Shown here: piece after piece, positions 1 to 6,469 of the stretch
Layout: the number at the start of each line of letters is the position of its first letter
How positions within the stretch are numbered: the stretch's first letter is position 1
Translations under genes and position numbers: made by a program
The notes under the pieces: generated by a model
What the model was told of the DNA's origin: nothing
Database searches by the model: none
Seen by the model: only the letters and a program-made list of their open reading frames with translations
DNA from: Runella sp. MFBS21
GTDB taxonomy: Bacteria > Bacteroidota > Bacteroidia > Cytophagales > Spirosomataceae
Length of the DNA: 64,000 nt
Assembly (NCBI RefSeq): GCF_029433105.1
Contig: NZ_JARNTW010000002.1
Location: 62,001-126,000, forward strand
Direction: 5' to 3'

Positions 1-24
1 ATAGTCAATAATTTTAACAAAGAA

Positions 25-1314
25 ATGAGCAATCATAAACATATATCAAGACAGCGCCGAATGTACTTGAAATACGAAGAAGCCCAACAAGAAGCGGCGT
101 TGGCGGGGGCTTTAAAGGAATCATCAAAACGCCACCGAAATTTTTTGTACGTAGTACAAGAACTCAAAAAAGAAACTTTTAATCATGCCTTGGGGCAGCA
201 AGACCGTCGTTATAGCGAGTTGAATGGGTTTTTGAACGATGAGAATTGGGTAAAAATAAAAGCAAATTTGCTAGAAGGGCTAGCAATTTTGACGGAAGTT
301 CTGGAGAAAAAATGCCCGGAGTGGTTTAAGGATACGGATTATCTAATTGCGATGTTGATGGTAGGTCGCTATCGCAAGGCTTGGCTCAACCCGCTTGAAA
401 CATGGCGCCCCAAAGCCAAAAACGATTATAGCAGGTTCATGGAATTGGTATCTTACTTGTTTTTGAAATACGAAGCACCACGATTTCTGTATCACGCTTT
501 TTTTCATCCGGAAGATTATGTCTACCTCGGCACATTCATTTTTTTGGGGAATGGCGGAAGTATGAAAGAAGTCCATTTTCCAGTGAAATTGACCAAACGG
601 ATGCAATATTATTTTTTGCACGCGCCTGAGGGATTGAGGGTTACGCAGGCGGTACGTTGGGCTCAAGTATGCGGCATGGGCGGCGATTATGAATTAGCCC
701 ACCGATTGGCTTATTCGTCACTGGGCTATGATGCCAAACGTGATGAAGCACTTTGGGAAGATTTTGTCAGGATTTTGATACAAGGTGGGATGTTTAATTT
801 GGATAAAACCACCGAACTGATTGACTACGTAAGGGCAAGCTGTCAGCAGAATCCAGCGTATTCGTTGAAAGGCCGAACTTTGCAGTCCCTTTTGCGTCAA
901 AGTGCCGAGTGGCATCACCAAATAGCTCGTGTGAAAGGCTTAAAACAGCTCGTAGCTTGGCAAGGAATGGACTGGCCTACCTTTGAAGTAGTAGAAGGAA
1001 AAGAGGAATGTACGATTGCTTACAAAATGGTAGAGTTGCTATCCAACAAGGAGTTGCATGACGAAGGACAGCGAATGCACCATTGTGTAGGGTCGTATGC
1101 CGAAGATTGTTTTTTGGGGAGAACACGTATCTTTTCCCTAAGAAGCTATCAATTTGGCACCGAAGAACGCCTTGCTACCATCGAAATTGACGTGCGTCAG
1201 CGGCGTATTGTACAGGCCAAATACCGCTACAATCAAAAAATCAGTGATAAAGCTAAAGACCTATTGAATCAGTGGGCAGTACGCCAAAGGCTCGTGTTGT
1301 CGCGCTATCTTTAG
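25..1314 (+). CDS. PcfJ-like domain protein
   Basis: This 429-residue soluble protein has a C-terminal block that I recognise as the PcfJ-like domain: around residues 350-425 it carries MHHCVGSYAEDC, GRTRIFSLR and a run ending in the IVQAKYRYNQ segment. PcfJ was named from a conjugative plasmid gene, and the biochemical role of the family is unknown. The N-terminal 300 residues look helical with no motif I can name. No signal peptide or membrane segment is visible. The ATG at 25 is the first in the window, but the frame stays open to base 1, so the true start could lie further upstream. It is followed on the same strand by an RNA ligase and RtcB, which raises an RNA-related role; that is inference only. 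Confidence 0.75.
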   Translation: MSNHKHISRQRRMYLKYEEAQQEAALAGALKESSKRHRNFLYVVQELKKETFNHALGQQDRRYSELNGFLNDENWVKIKANLLEGLAILTEVLEKKCPEWFKDTDYLIAMLMVGRYRKAWLNPLETWRPKAKNDYSRFMELVSYLFLKYEAPRFLYHAFFHPEDYVYLGTFIFLGNGGSMKEVHFPVKLTKRMQYYFLHAPEGLRVTQAVRWAQVCGMGGDYELAHRLAYSSLGYDAKRDEALWEDFVRILIQGGMFNLDKTTELIDYVRASCQQNPAYSLKGRTLQSLLRQSAEWHHQIARVKGLKQLVAWQGMDWPTFEVVEGKEECTIAYKMVELLSNKELHDEGQRMHHCVGSYAEDCFLGRTRIFSLRSYQFGTEERLATIEIDVRQRRIVQAKYRYNQKISDKAKDLLNQWAVRQRLVLSRYL

Positions 1315-1337
1315 AAAGATGCTGAATCATTAAGTAG

Positions 1338-1351
1338 AAATAACTCATAAC
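1338..1351. repeat. 14-bp direct repeat, left copy, flanking the RNA ligase
   Basis: The sequence AAATAACTCATAAC occurs here and again exactly at 2444-2457, on either side of the RNA ligase gene. The left copy continues into a short inverted repeat, CATAAC at 1346-1351 and GTTATG at 1368-1373, followed by CGCCG. The arrangement resembles the ends of integron-type gene cassettes, but the hairpin is much shorter than a classical attC site. Confidence 0.7.
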
Positions 1352-1415
1352 GTTGTGGAAATGCAGTGTTATGCGCCGTTTTTCTTCAAGTCAAACCCTT
1401 TTGAGCAATAATAAA

Positions 1416-2432
1416 ATGAGAAAATTAGCAAGTATTCAAAAAATTAAAGCATTAGAACCAATTGAAGGTGCTGATGCAATTGAAAAAGCGACTGTATTAG
1501 GTTGGCAGTTGGTTGTAAAGAAAGGCGAATTTAATGTAGAAGATATGGCTGTTTATTGTGAAATAGATAGTTTAATGCCCGATAAGCCTGAATTTGAATT
1601 TCTTAAACCACGAGGCATGAGAATAAAAACCGTAAGGCTTCGTGGTCAAGTATCGCAAGGAATTTGTTTCCCCTTATCAATTTTACCAAACGATTTTGCA
1701 GTTGTTGAAGATGCTGATTGCACTGATATTTTAGGGATAACAAAATACGAACCTGCTATGCCAGCTTGTTTAAGTGGTATTGCAAAAGGCAAATTCCCTT
1801 CTTTTATTCCTAAAACTGATGAAACAAGGGTTCAAGTTCTTCAAAAAGTATTAGATAAATACAAAGGCGAAAAATGTTATGTAACTGAAAAACTTGATGG
1901 TAGTTCGGCAACATTTTATGTGAAGGATGGCGAGTTTGGTGTATGTAGCAGAAACCTTGAACTAATTGAAGATGCTGAAAATAGCTTTTGGAAAGTTGCA
2001 AGGCAAATGGATCTTGAAAGCAAGTTGCGTTCAATCGGCAAAAATATTTCCATTCAAGGCGAACTTATTGGGGAAGGGATACAAGGTAATAAGCTGAAAC
2101 TAAAAGGGCAGACAGTCAAGTTTTTTAATGCTTTTGACATTGACAAATTTGAGTACCTGAATTTCTTTGACTTTAATAAATTGATGGGGGAACTTAAATT
2201 ACCAATAGTACCAATTGTTGCATTGGATTACGAACTGGAAAACGATATTGATGCAATAATTAAAATGGCAACAATTAAAAGCCAAATATTAAAAGATGTT
2301 TGGGCAGAAGGAATTGTAATTCGTCCTTACACCGAAAAGATAGACTTGCTTTTGCTAAACGAAAACTTTGACAACGGTCGAGTTAGTTTCAAAGCTATTA
2401 ACCCTGAATTTCTGTTGAAATATGGTGAGTAG
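1416..2432 (+). CDS. RNA ligase, DraRnl (Rnl5) family
   Basis: This is an ATP-dependent nucleotidyltransferase RNA ligase, which adenylylates RNA 5'-phosphate ends and seals nicks. The 338-residue length matches the Deinococcus DraRnl family (about 340). Visible motifs are the nucleotidyl lysine in EKLDGSS (Lys159), CSRN (residues 177-180), IQGELIGEG (about 213-221), EGIVIRP (about 298-304) and VSFKAIN (about 323-329). The first 100 residues match the N-terminal OB-like domain of that family. I chose ATG 1416 because MRKLASI starts the conserved domain; the extra 21 codons reachable upstream are low-complexity. The gene is clearly richer in A+T than its neighbours and lies between two 14-bp direct repeats, both signs of acquisition. 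It ends 44 bp before rtcB, which seals a different kind of RNA end. Confidence 0.88.
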   Translation: MRKLASIQKIKALEPIEGADAIEKATVLGWQLVVKKGEFNVEDMAVYCEIDSLMPDKPEFEFLKPRGMRIKTVRLRGQVSQGICFPLSILPNDFAVVEDADCTDILGITKYEPAMPACLSGIAKGKFPSFIPKTDETRVQVLQKVLDKYKGEKCYVTEKLDGSSATFYVKDGEFGVCSRNLELIEDAENSFWKVARQMDLESKLRSIGKNISIQGELIGEGIQGNKLKLKGQTVKFFNAFDIDKFEYLNFFDFNKLMGELKLPIVPIVALDYELENDIDAIIKMATIKSQILKDVWAEGIVIRPYTEKIDLLLLNENFDNGRVSFKAINPEFLLKYGE

Positions 2433-2443
2433 TTGGTGTCCTA

Positions 2444-2457
2444 AAATAACTCATAAC
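2444..2457. repeat. 14-bp direct repeat, right copy, flanking the RNA ligase
   Basis: Exact second copy of AAATAACTCATAAC (first at 1338-1351), placed between the stop codon of the RNA ligase and the start of rtcB. Unlike the left copy it is not followed by GTTATG, so any hairpin that once existed here is lost or absent. Confidence 0.7.
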
Positions 2458-2476
2458 AGAGGAACAAAACCAAAAC

Positions 2477-4003
2477 ATGGAAACACAAATTACGTTGGAG
2501 GAAATTTTAACGTTGGGAAACATTCCCGAAAACCTCCATGCTACGTTTTTACGCGTAGCCAATGGCTTGCTACATCGCGCCGAATACCCACGCGAAAAAG
2601 TCTTGGGATTGATGGCACAGATGCTCGACAACCCCAAAAAATACGCTTATTCTAAAAATAAAGTAACCAACTTGGCCAAAGCTGTATGGGACTTGCATCG
2701 CACAGGACAAAGCATAGTACTTTCAGAAACTGCGAAAACTTTGCTACCGCCCCCTGAAGAATTCTATGTATTAGAATCAGGAGAAAAACAAGGTGTTAAG
2801 AGCTTTGATTTACGTACGGGTCCCTTGCCTTATGCGGTATTTGGACGTAACTACATCGAAGACGGCGCTTTAGCCCAAATGCAAACAGCGGCAAGTCTTC
2901 CTATCTCGGTGGCGGGGGCACTGATGCCCGACGCGCACCAAGGGTACGGCTTGCCGATTGGAGGTGTTTTGGCCACTACTTCCAACACCGTCATTCCTTT
3001 TGCGGTAGGAGTAGATATTGCCTGTCGCATGTGCCTGTCGGTGTTTGAGATGCCTGCTGATTTCTTGAAGAGAGAGCCGCATTTGCTGAAAAGAACCTTA
3101 GCTGAGCATACCAAATTTGGAATCGGAGGCGAAACCCGCGACAAATTTGACGAAAGTGTGATGGATTTGCCTGAGTGGAATGCCACCAAGGTGATTAGAG
3201 ATTTGAAAGACAAAGCTTATCGCCAACTCGGTACCTCTGGCACGGGCAATCACTTTGTGGAATGGGGCGTAGTAGAAGTATTGGAAGAGGATGCATTGTT
3301 GGGATTGCCTGTTGGGACTTATATGGCGCTGCTTTCGCACTCAGGGTCGCGGGGATTTGGTGGCAATGTGGCCAATTACTACTCAAAATTGGCGATGCAA
3401 AAGACCAAACTTCCCAAAGAAGCGGCACATTTGGCATGGTTAGATTTGGACACGCAAGAAGGGCAAGAATACTGGATTGCGATGAACTTGGCTGGAGAAT
3501 ATGCCTCCGCCAATCACCACGAAATCCACGCTAAAATAGCGCGAGCCTTACATGAGAAGCCACTAAAAATGGTTGAAAACCACCATAATTTTGCGTGGAA
3601 AGAAACCTTGGTTGATGGTACCGAAGTCATTATGCACCGCAAAGGCGCTACGCCGGCTGGAGTTGATGATTTGGGGATTATTCCGGGGTCAATGATTCAT
3701 CCTGGCTTTGTGGTGAGAGGCAAAGGTAAAGCAGAGGCACTGTCGTCGGCATCTCATGGGGCAGGGCGCGTGATGTCGCGTACCAAAGCACTCAATAGTA
3801 TCACTCGCCACGACCTCAACAAGGCTCTAACAGAGGCAGGAGTACAGCTGATTGGAGGAGACTTAGATGAAGCTCCGATGGTATACAAAAACATCGAAAC
3901 TGTCATAGAGGCGCAAAAAGACCTTGTGCAGGTGTTGGCAAAATTTACGCCTAAGATTGTAAGAATGGCCGATGCCAACCGGAAAGAAGGGCGTGAAGAT
4001 TGA
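2477..4003 (+). CDS. rtcB: RNA-splicing ligase RtcB
   Basis: RtcB joins RNA 2',3'-cyclic-phosphate (or 3'-phosphate) ends to 5'-OH ends using GTP and Mn2+, acting in RNA repair and tRNA splicing. The family metal and guanylylation residues are all in place in this 508-residue protein: DAHQG (about 152-156), GVDIAC with Cys183, GTGNHFVEWG with His259, LLSHSGSRG with His288, ENHHN with His369/370, and SASHGAGR with His427 as the likely GMP-accepting histidine. Length is close to archaeal-type RtcB and longer than the E. coli enzyme (about 408). It follows an RNA ligase of an unrelated family on the same strand with a 44-bp gap, so the two may be co-transcribed; a clear hairpin terminator lies just downstream. 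No archease or RtcA gene is seen nearby. Confidence 0.95.
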   Translation: METQITLEEILTLGNIPENLHATFLRVANGLLHRAEYPREKVLGLMAQMLDNPKKYAYSKNKVTNLAKAVWDLHRTGQSIVLSETAKTLLPPPEEFYVLESGEKQGVKSFDLRTGPLPYAVFGRNYIEDGALAQMQTAASLPISVAGALMPDAHQGYGLPIGGVLATTSNTVIPFAVGVDIACRMCLSVFEMPADFLKREPHLLKRTLAEHTKFGIGGETRDKFDESVMDLPEWNATKVIRDLKDKAYRQLGTSGTGNHFVEWGVVEVLEEDALLGLPVGTYMALLSHSGSRGFGGNVANYYSKLAMQKTKLPKEAAHLAWLDLDTQEGQEYWIAMNLAGEYASANHHEIHAKIARALHEKPLKMVENHHNFAWKETLVDGTEVIMHRKGATPAGVDDLGIIPGSMIHPGFVVRGKGKAEALSSASHGAGRVMSRTKALNSITRHDLNKALTEAGVQLIGGDLDEAPMVYKNIETVIEAQKDLVQVLAKFTPKIVRMADANRKEGRED

Positions 4004-4020
4004 ATCTAGTAGTTTCAAAA

Positions 4021-4060
4021 AAGACCGATGGTAAAAGAACTCTAGCCATCGGTCTTCTTT
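4021..4060 (+). terminator. Rho-independent terminator after rtcB
   Basis: An 11-bp perfect stem, AAGACCGATGG at 4021-4031 with CCATCGGTCTT at 4046-4056, and a 14-base loop, begins 17 bases after the rtcB stop codon. The tail is CTTTC-rich on the plus strand and the bases before the left arm are A-rich, so it could also stop the small minus-strand gene that ends at 4103. Confidence 0.75.
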
Positions 4061-4102
4061 CACTGTTAGTAGAGCATACACGGTGACTGAATTTTCAAAA
4101 CC

Positions 4103-4297
4103 TCAACAACGCGTGGTTTTGAAAGATACCTGGTACATTTTGTGGTACTTAATCGACTTTTCGGGTTCGAATTTTTTCATAACGTAGCTATAATAAAGCC
4201 ATGTAAACCCTACAAGCATCACCAAGGGCAACAATACATCCAGAAAGCGTAACCAAGCGTTGGGGCTGGTTTTGTTGGTAACTGATGATGTGTTCAT
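4103..4297 (-). CDS. Small single-span membrane protein, unknown
   Basis: A 64-residue reading frame with one strong hydrophobic segment of about 20 residues (around 21-43, LLPLVMLVGFTWLYYSYV), a short polar N-terminus rich in Ser, Thr and Asn, and a basic C-terminal tail. I do not recognise a family. It sits downstream of the membrane-bound TPR/LuxR-type regulator on the same strand; two phased 15-bp repeats lie between the two genes, 72-107 bp upstream of this start. That position suggests it may be a regulated target, but nothing in the protein itself shows a function. The coding call rests on the membrane segment and on its filling the gap between two terminator or repeat features, so it is moderate. 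Confidence 0.5.
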   Translation of the reverse strand: MNTSSVTNKTSPNAWLRFLDVLLPLVMLVGFTWLYYSYVMKKFEPEKSIKYHKMYQVSFKTTRC

Positions 4298-4368
4298 TTG
4301 AGTAAAGAGAGTGTTGAGTAATTCTGTTACAAATAAGGCATTTTAATCCTCAAAAAACCATCTTGTGG

Positions 4369-4404
4369 CGTGGACAAAATGGCCTAAAACGTGGACAAAA
4401 TGGC
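4369..4404 (-). promoter_or_regulatory. Pair of phased 15-bp direct repeats, likely operator
   Basis: CGTGGACAAAATGGC is present exactly at 4369-4383 and 4390-4404, a spacing of 21 bp start to start, that is two helical turns. Read on the minus strand (GCCATTTTGTCCACG) the pair lies just downstream of the LuxR-type regulator gene and upstream of the small membrane protein. Exact repeats in helical phase are typical of protein binding sites; which protein binds is not shown. Confidence 0.55.
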
Positions 4405-4423
4405 TATTTTAATAAGAATACGC

Positions 4424-6154
4424 TCAAAGATGTTCCAAAATCAATTTGAAATCAGTGTCTTCTTGATGAAACTCTAATTTTTTGCGAAGTCGATAACGGG
4501 ATTTTCGTAGAGACTCCGTAGAGACCCCCAACATATAGGCCATTTCTTTGGAGGTCAAATCTAGTTTAAGCAAGGCTATCAATCGAATTTCGGCGGGGGT
4601 GAGATCAGGGTATTTGAGGTGAAGATTGTCAAAAAAATTGGGATAGACTTGTTCAAAAAGTTGTTTGAAATATTTCCAATCATCATCAGTCAAGATCGTA
4701 CGATGATGCAAAGTTTCGAGTAGGGCAGGGTCATACTGCAACCCTTTCTGTGAATCCAATTCTGCGCTCATTTTTTCAATAAGCTCATTTTTGTTTTTGA
4801 TGGATTCCATATAGTGAGCGAGCTGCGTGGTGGCTTGGAGGAGCAGTGCTTCCGTTTGCTTTTTCTCACATTCTTGTACTACTTTATCGCGCAATCGACG
4901 TCGATTCAAATAAAAAATAAACCCTGCCGACACAATCAAAATAAACGCAATGATAAAGTTCCTTTTCCAGACGGCCTTGTCTTTTTCGGAGGCTATTTCT
5001 TCCAAATCATTGATGTATTTTTCAGCGGAGATTTGGGCGTGAGCTTTCAGCAAGATTTTATTGTCAAAAACCTTCCTGAGCGAATCTTTCAACACGGATA
5101 GTGAATCGCGGTACAATAAAGCGGTAGTATAATCTCCCTTTTTTTGGTAATAAAGGGTTTGTACATCATAATAATTCACCCCAAAATTGGTCCAAATCCA
5201 CCTTGGGTGTAATTTTAGGGATTTGTCGATGAAGGTCTTTGCTTTGGCTACACTGTCTAACTTCAGCAAAGAATAAGCAAGATATAAGCATGTAATAGCG
5301 GTGTTTTCGGGAAGTATTTTTTCATTGACCTTAATATCTGCATACAGGTAAGGAAGCGAGGCTTCATAATGATTTTGGAGCCTTTTGGTATTTCCATAAT
5401 TTCCACTTGCAATACCAACATAGCTTTGAGAATGTACGCTGTTAGCTACCTCTATGGTTTCTAAGAAAGCTTTTTCGGCATTCGCATAATCCTTCATTTT
5501 GAGATAGGCCATTCCTCGGTTATTGAGCAAAAACTCATTCATCATTAGGTTTTGCTTGTTGTATTTTTGGGCTAATATAGAATACTTAATAGCCGAAGGA
5601 TAATCTTCAAAGTAATAGTAAAACTCAAAATACACGCTTAAGTAAAGGGAGGCTTCGGGGATATTTTCGTAGCCTATCTGTTCAAAAGTTTGGTTGGCAC
5701 TTAATAGAAGCTTAAAGGCTTCGTTAAAATTGAGTGCTTTAAAATACACATAGCTTAGATAAAGAGAAAAGGCTGCCCTGATAATAGGGTAGGGGCTTTG
5801 GTCAAAAAAAGCTTGTTTATTTTTGAAGAAGGCTGTGCGCCCCGCTGCATCATTGTTAAACCTAAGAAGTTGTTGATGATTGGCTTTATAAATTTGGGCA
5901 TACCAATAAATAAGCATTTCATTACGGGCTTTGGCTTCGGCCAGTAGCGTATCGTACATTTTGAAGAGCTTGACAGTGTCGCTTTGAAGACCTATTTTGT
6001 CGGTATATAAAATGAGTTCAGGGATACGTTTTTCTTCAGAAAGTGTGAAAATTCGCTCAACTTGGGCATATACGATCGATGAGTGTAAAACACCCAAAAA
6101 CATCACTATCCAATATTTACTTATTTTATTAAAATAAGTACAGAGTTTTCCCAT
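4424..6154 (-). CDS. Membrane-tethered TPR protein with LuxR-type HTH
   Basis: A 576-residue sensor-regulator of a kind common in Bacteroidota. In order: a signal peptide or anchor at 1-31 ending in VYAQ; a long region of tetratricopeptide-like helical repeats (about 35-360, for example the AYLKMKDYANAEKAF segment); one transmembrane span (about 375-395, NFIIAFILIVSAGFIFYL followed by NRRR); a coiled coil of about 50 residues; and a C-terminal helix-turn-helix of LuxR/GerE type (LTPAEIRLIALLKLDLTSKEMA through GVSTESLRKSRYRLRKKL). The topology puts the TPRs outside the cytoplasm and the DNA-binding domain inside. No response-regulator receiver or histidine kinase domain is present, so signalling is presumably by direct conformational change. 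Two phased repeats lie just past its stop codon. Confidence 0.85.
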   Translation of the reverse strand: MGKLCTYFNKISKYWIVMFLGVLHSSIVYAQVERIFTLSEEKRIPELILYTDKIGLQSDTVKLFKMYDTLLAEAKARNEMLIYWYAQIYKANHQQLLRFNNDAAGRTAFFKNKQAFFDQSPYPIIRAAFSLYLSYVYFKALNFNEAFKLLLSANQTFEQIGYENIPEASLYLSVYFEFYYYFEDYPSAIKYSILAQKYNKQNLMMNEFLLNNRGMAYLKMKDYANAEKAFLETIEVANSVHSQSYVGIASGNYGNTKRLQNHYEASLPYLYADIKVNEKILPENTAITCLYLAYSLLKLDSVAKAKTFIDKSLKLHPRWIWTNFGVNYYDVQTLYYQKKGDYTTALLYRDSLSVLKDSLRKVFDNKILLKAHAQISAEKYINDLEEIASEKDKAVWKRNFIIAFILIVSAGFIFYLNRRRLRDKVVQECEKKQTEALLLQATTQLAHYMESIKNKNELIEKMSAELDSQKGLQYDPALLETLHHRTILTDDDWKYFKQLFEQVYPNFFDNLHLKYPDLTPAEIRLIALLKLDLTSKEMAYMLGVSTESLRKSRYRLRKKLEFHQEDTDFKLILEHL

Positions 6155-6376
6155 TATAATAACACGAGTAAGTTGTTTCTCATAGTCAGAAGCTTGGGCT
6201 TCTGATGATAACTTTTCGTAACGATGGCTTAACTACAGTCTAAAGATAGATTGTAGTATTATAGAGAGGTGGTAAATGGCAGTTGTCAAAATTAATAAAC
6301 ACCTCTAAATTAACCAACTTTTGCTTCAACAATCCTATTCCCTTCCAAACCCTGACAGGGTTCAAGCAGAAATCCC
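6155..6376. other. Non-coding gap with three small palindromes
   Basis: The space between the divergent regulator gene and valS has no credible coding frame. It holds three inverted repeats: TCAGAAGC with GCTTCTGA (6186-6205, 4-base loop); CTACAGTCTA with TAGATTGTAG (6233-6256, one G/T mismatch); and AACCCTG with CAGGGTT around a single A (6348-6362). None is followed by a clear U tract, so I read them as regulatory or repeat-derived hairpins and not as terminators. Confidence 0.5.
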
Positions 6377-6469
6377 TATCTTTGCACACATTTTTATCAT
6401 GGTCCAGCCCCACGTGGTGTTTTGTGAATGCCAGTGGGCTGCTGTCTAAAGTCAATATTTTATCAACAC
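6377..6469 (+). promoter_or_regulatory. Likely valS promoter and hairpin leader
   Basis: TATCTTTG at 6377-6384 fits the Bacteroidota minus-7 consensus TAnnTTTG; I see no good TTG at minus 33. Transcription from about 6391 would give a leader near 80 nt containing a bulged hairpin, CAGCCCCAC at 6405-6413 with GTGGGCTG at 6434-6441. The promoter call is tentative. Confidence 0.4.

Noticed and set aside
3195-3534. Long open frames on the minus and other plus frames inside rtcB and similar highly expressed genes
   Set aside because: They overlap genes with full conserved motifs and show no family features of their own; they are by-products of codon use.
4171-4190. GGTTCGAAT resembling a tRNA T-loop
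   Set aside because: No acceptor stem, anticodon arm or CCA end can be built around it, and it lies in the small membrane protein frame.
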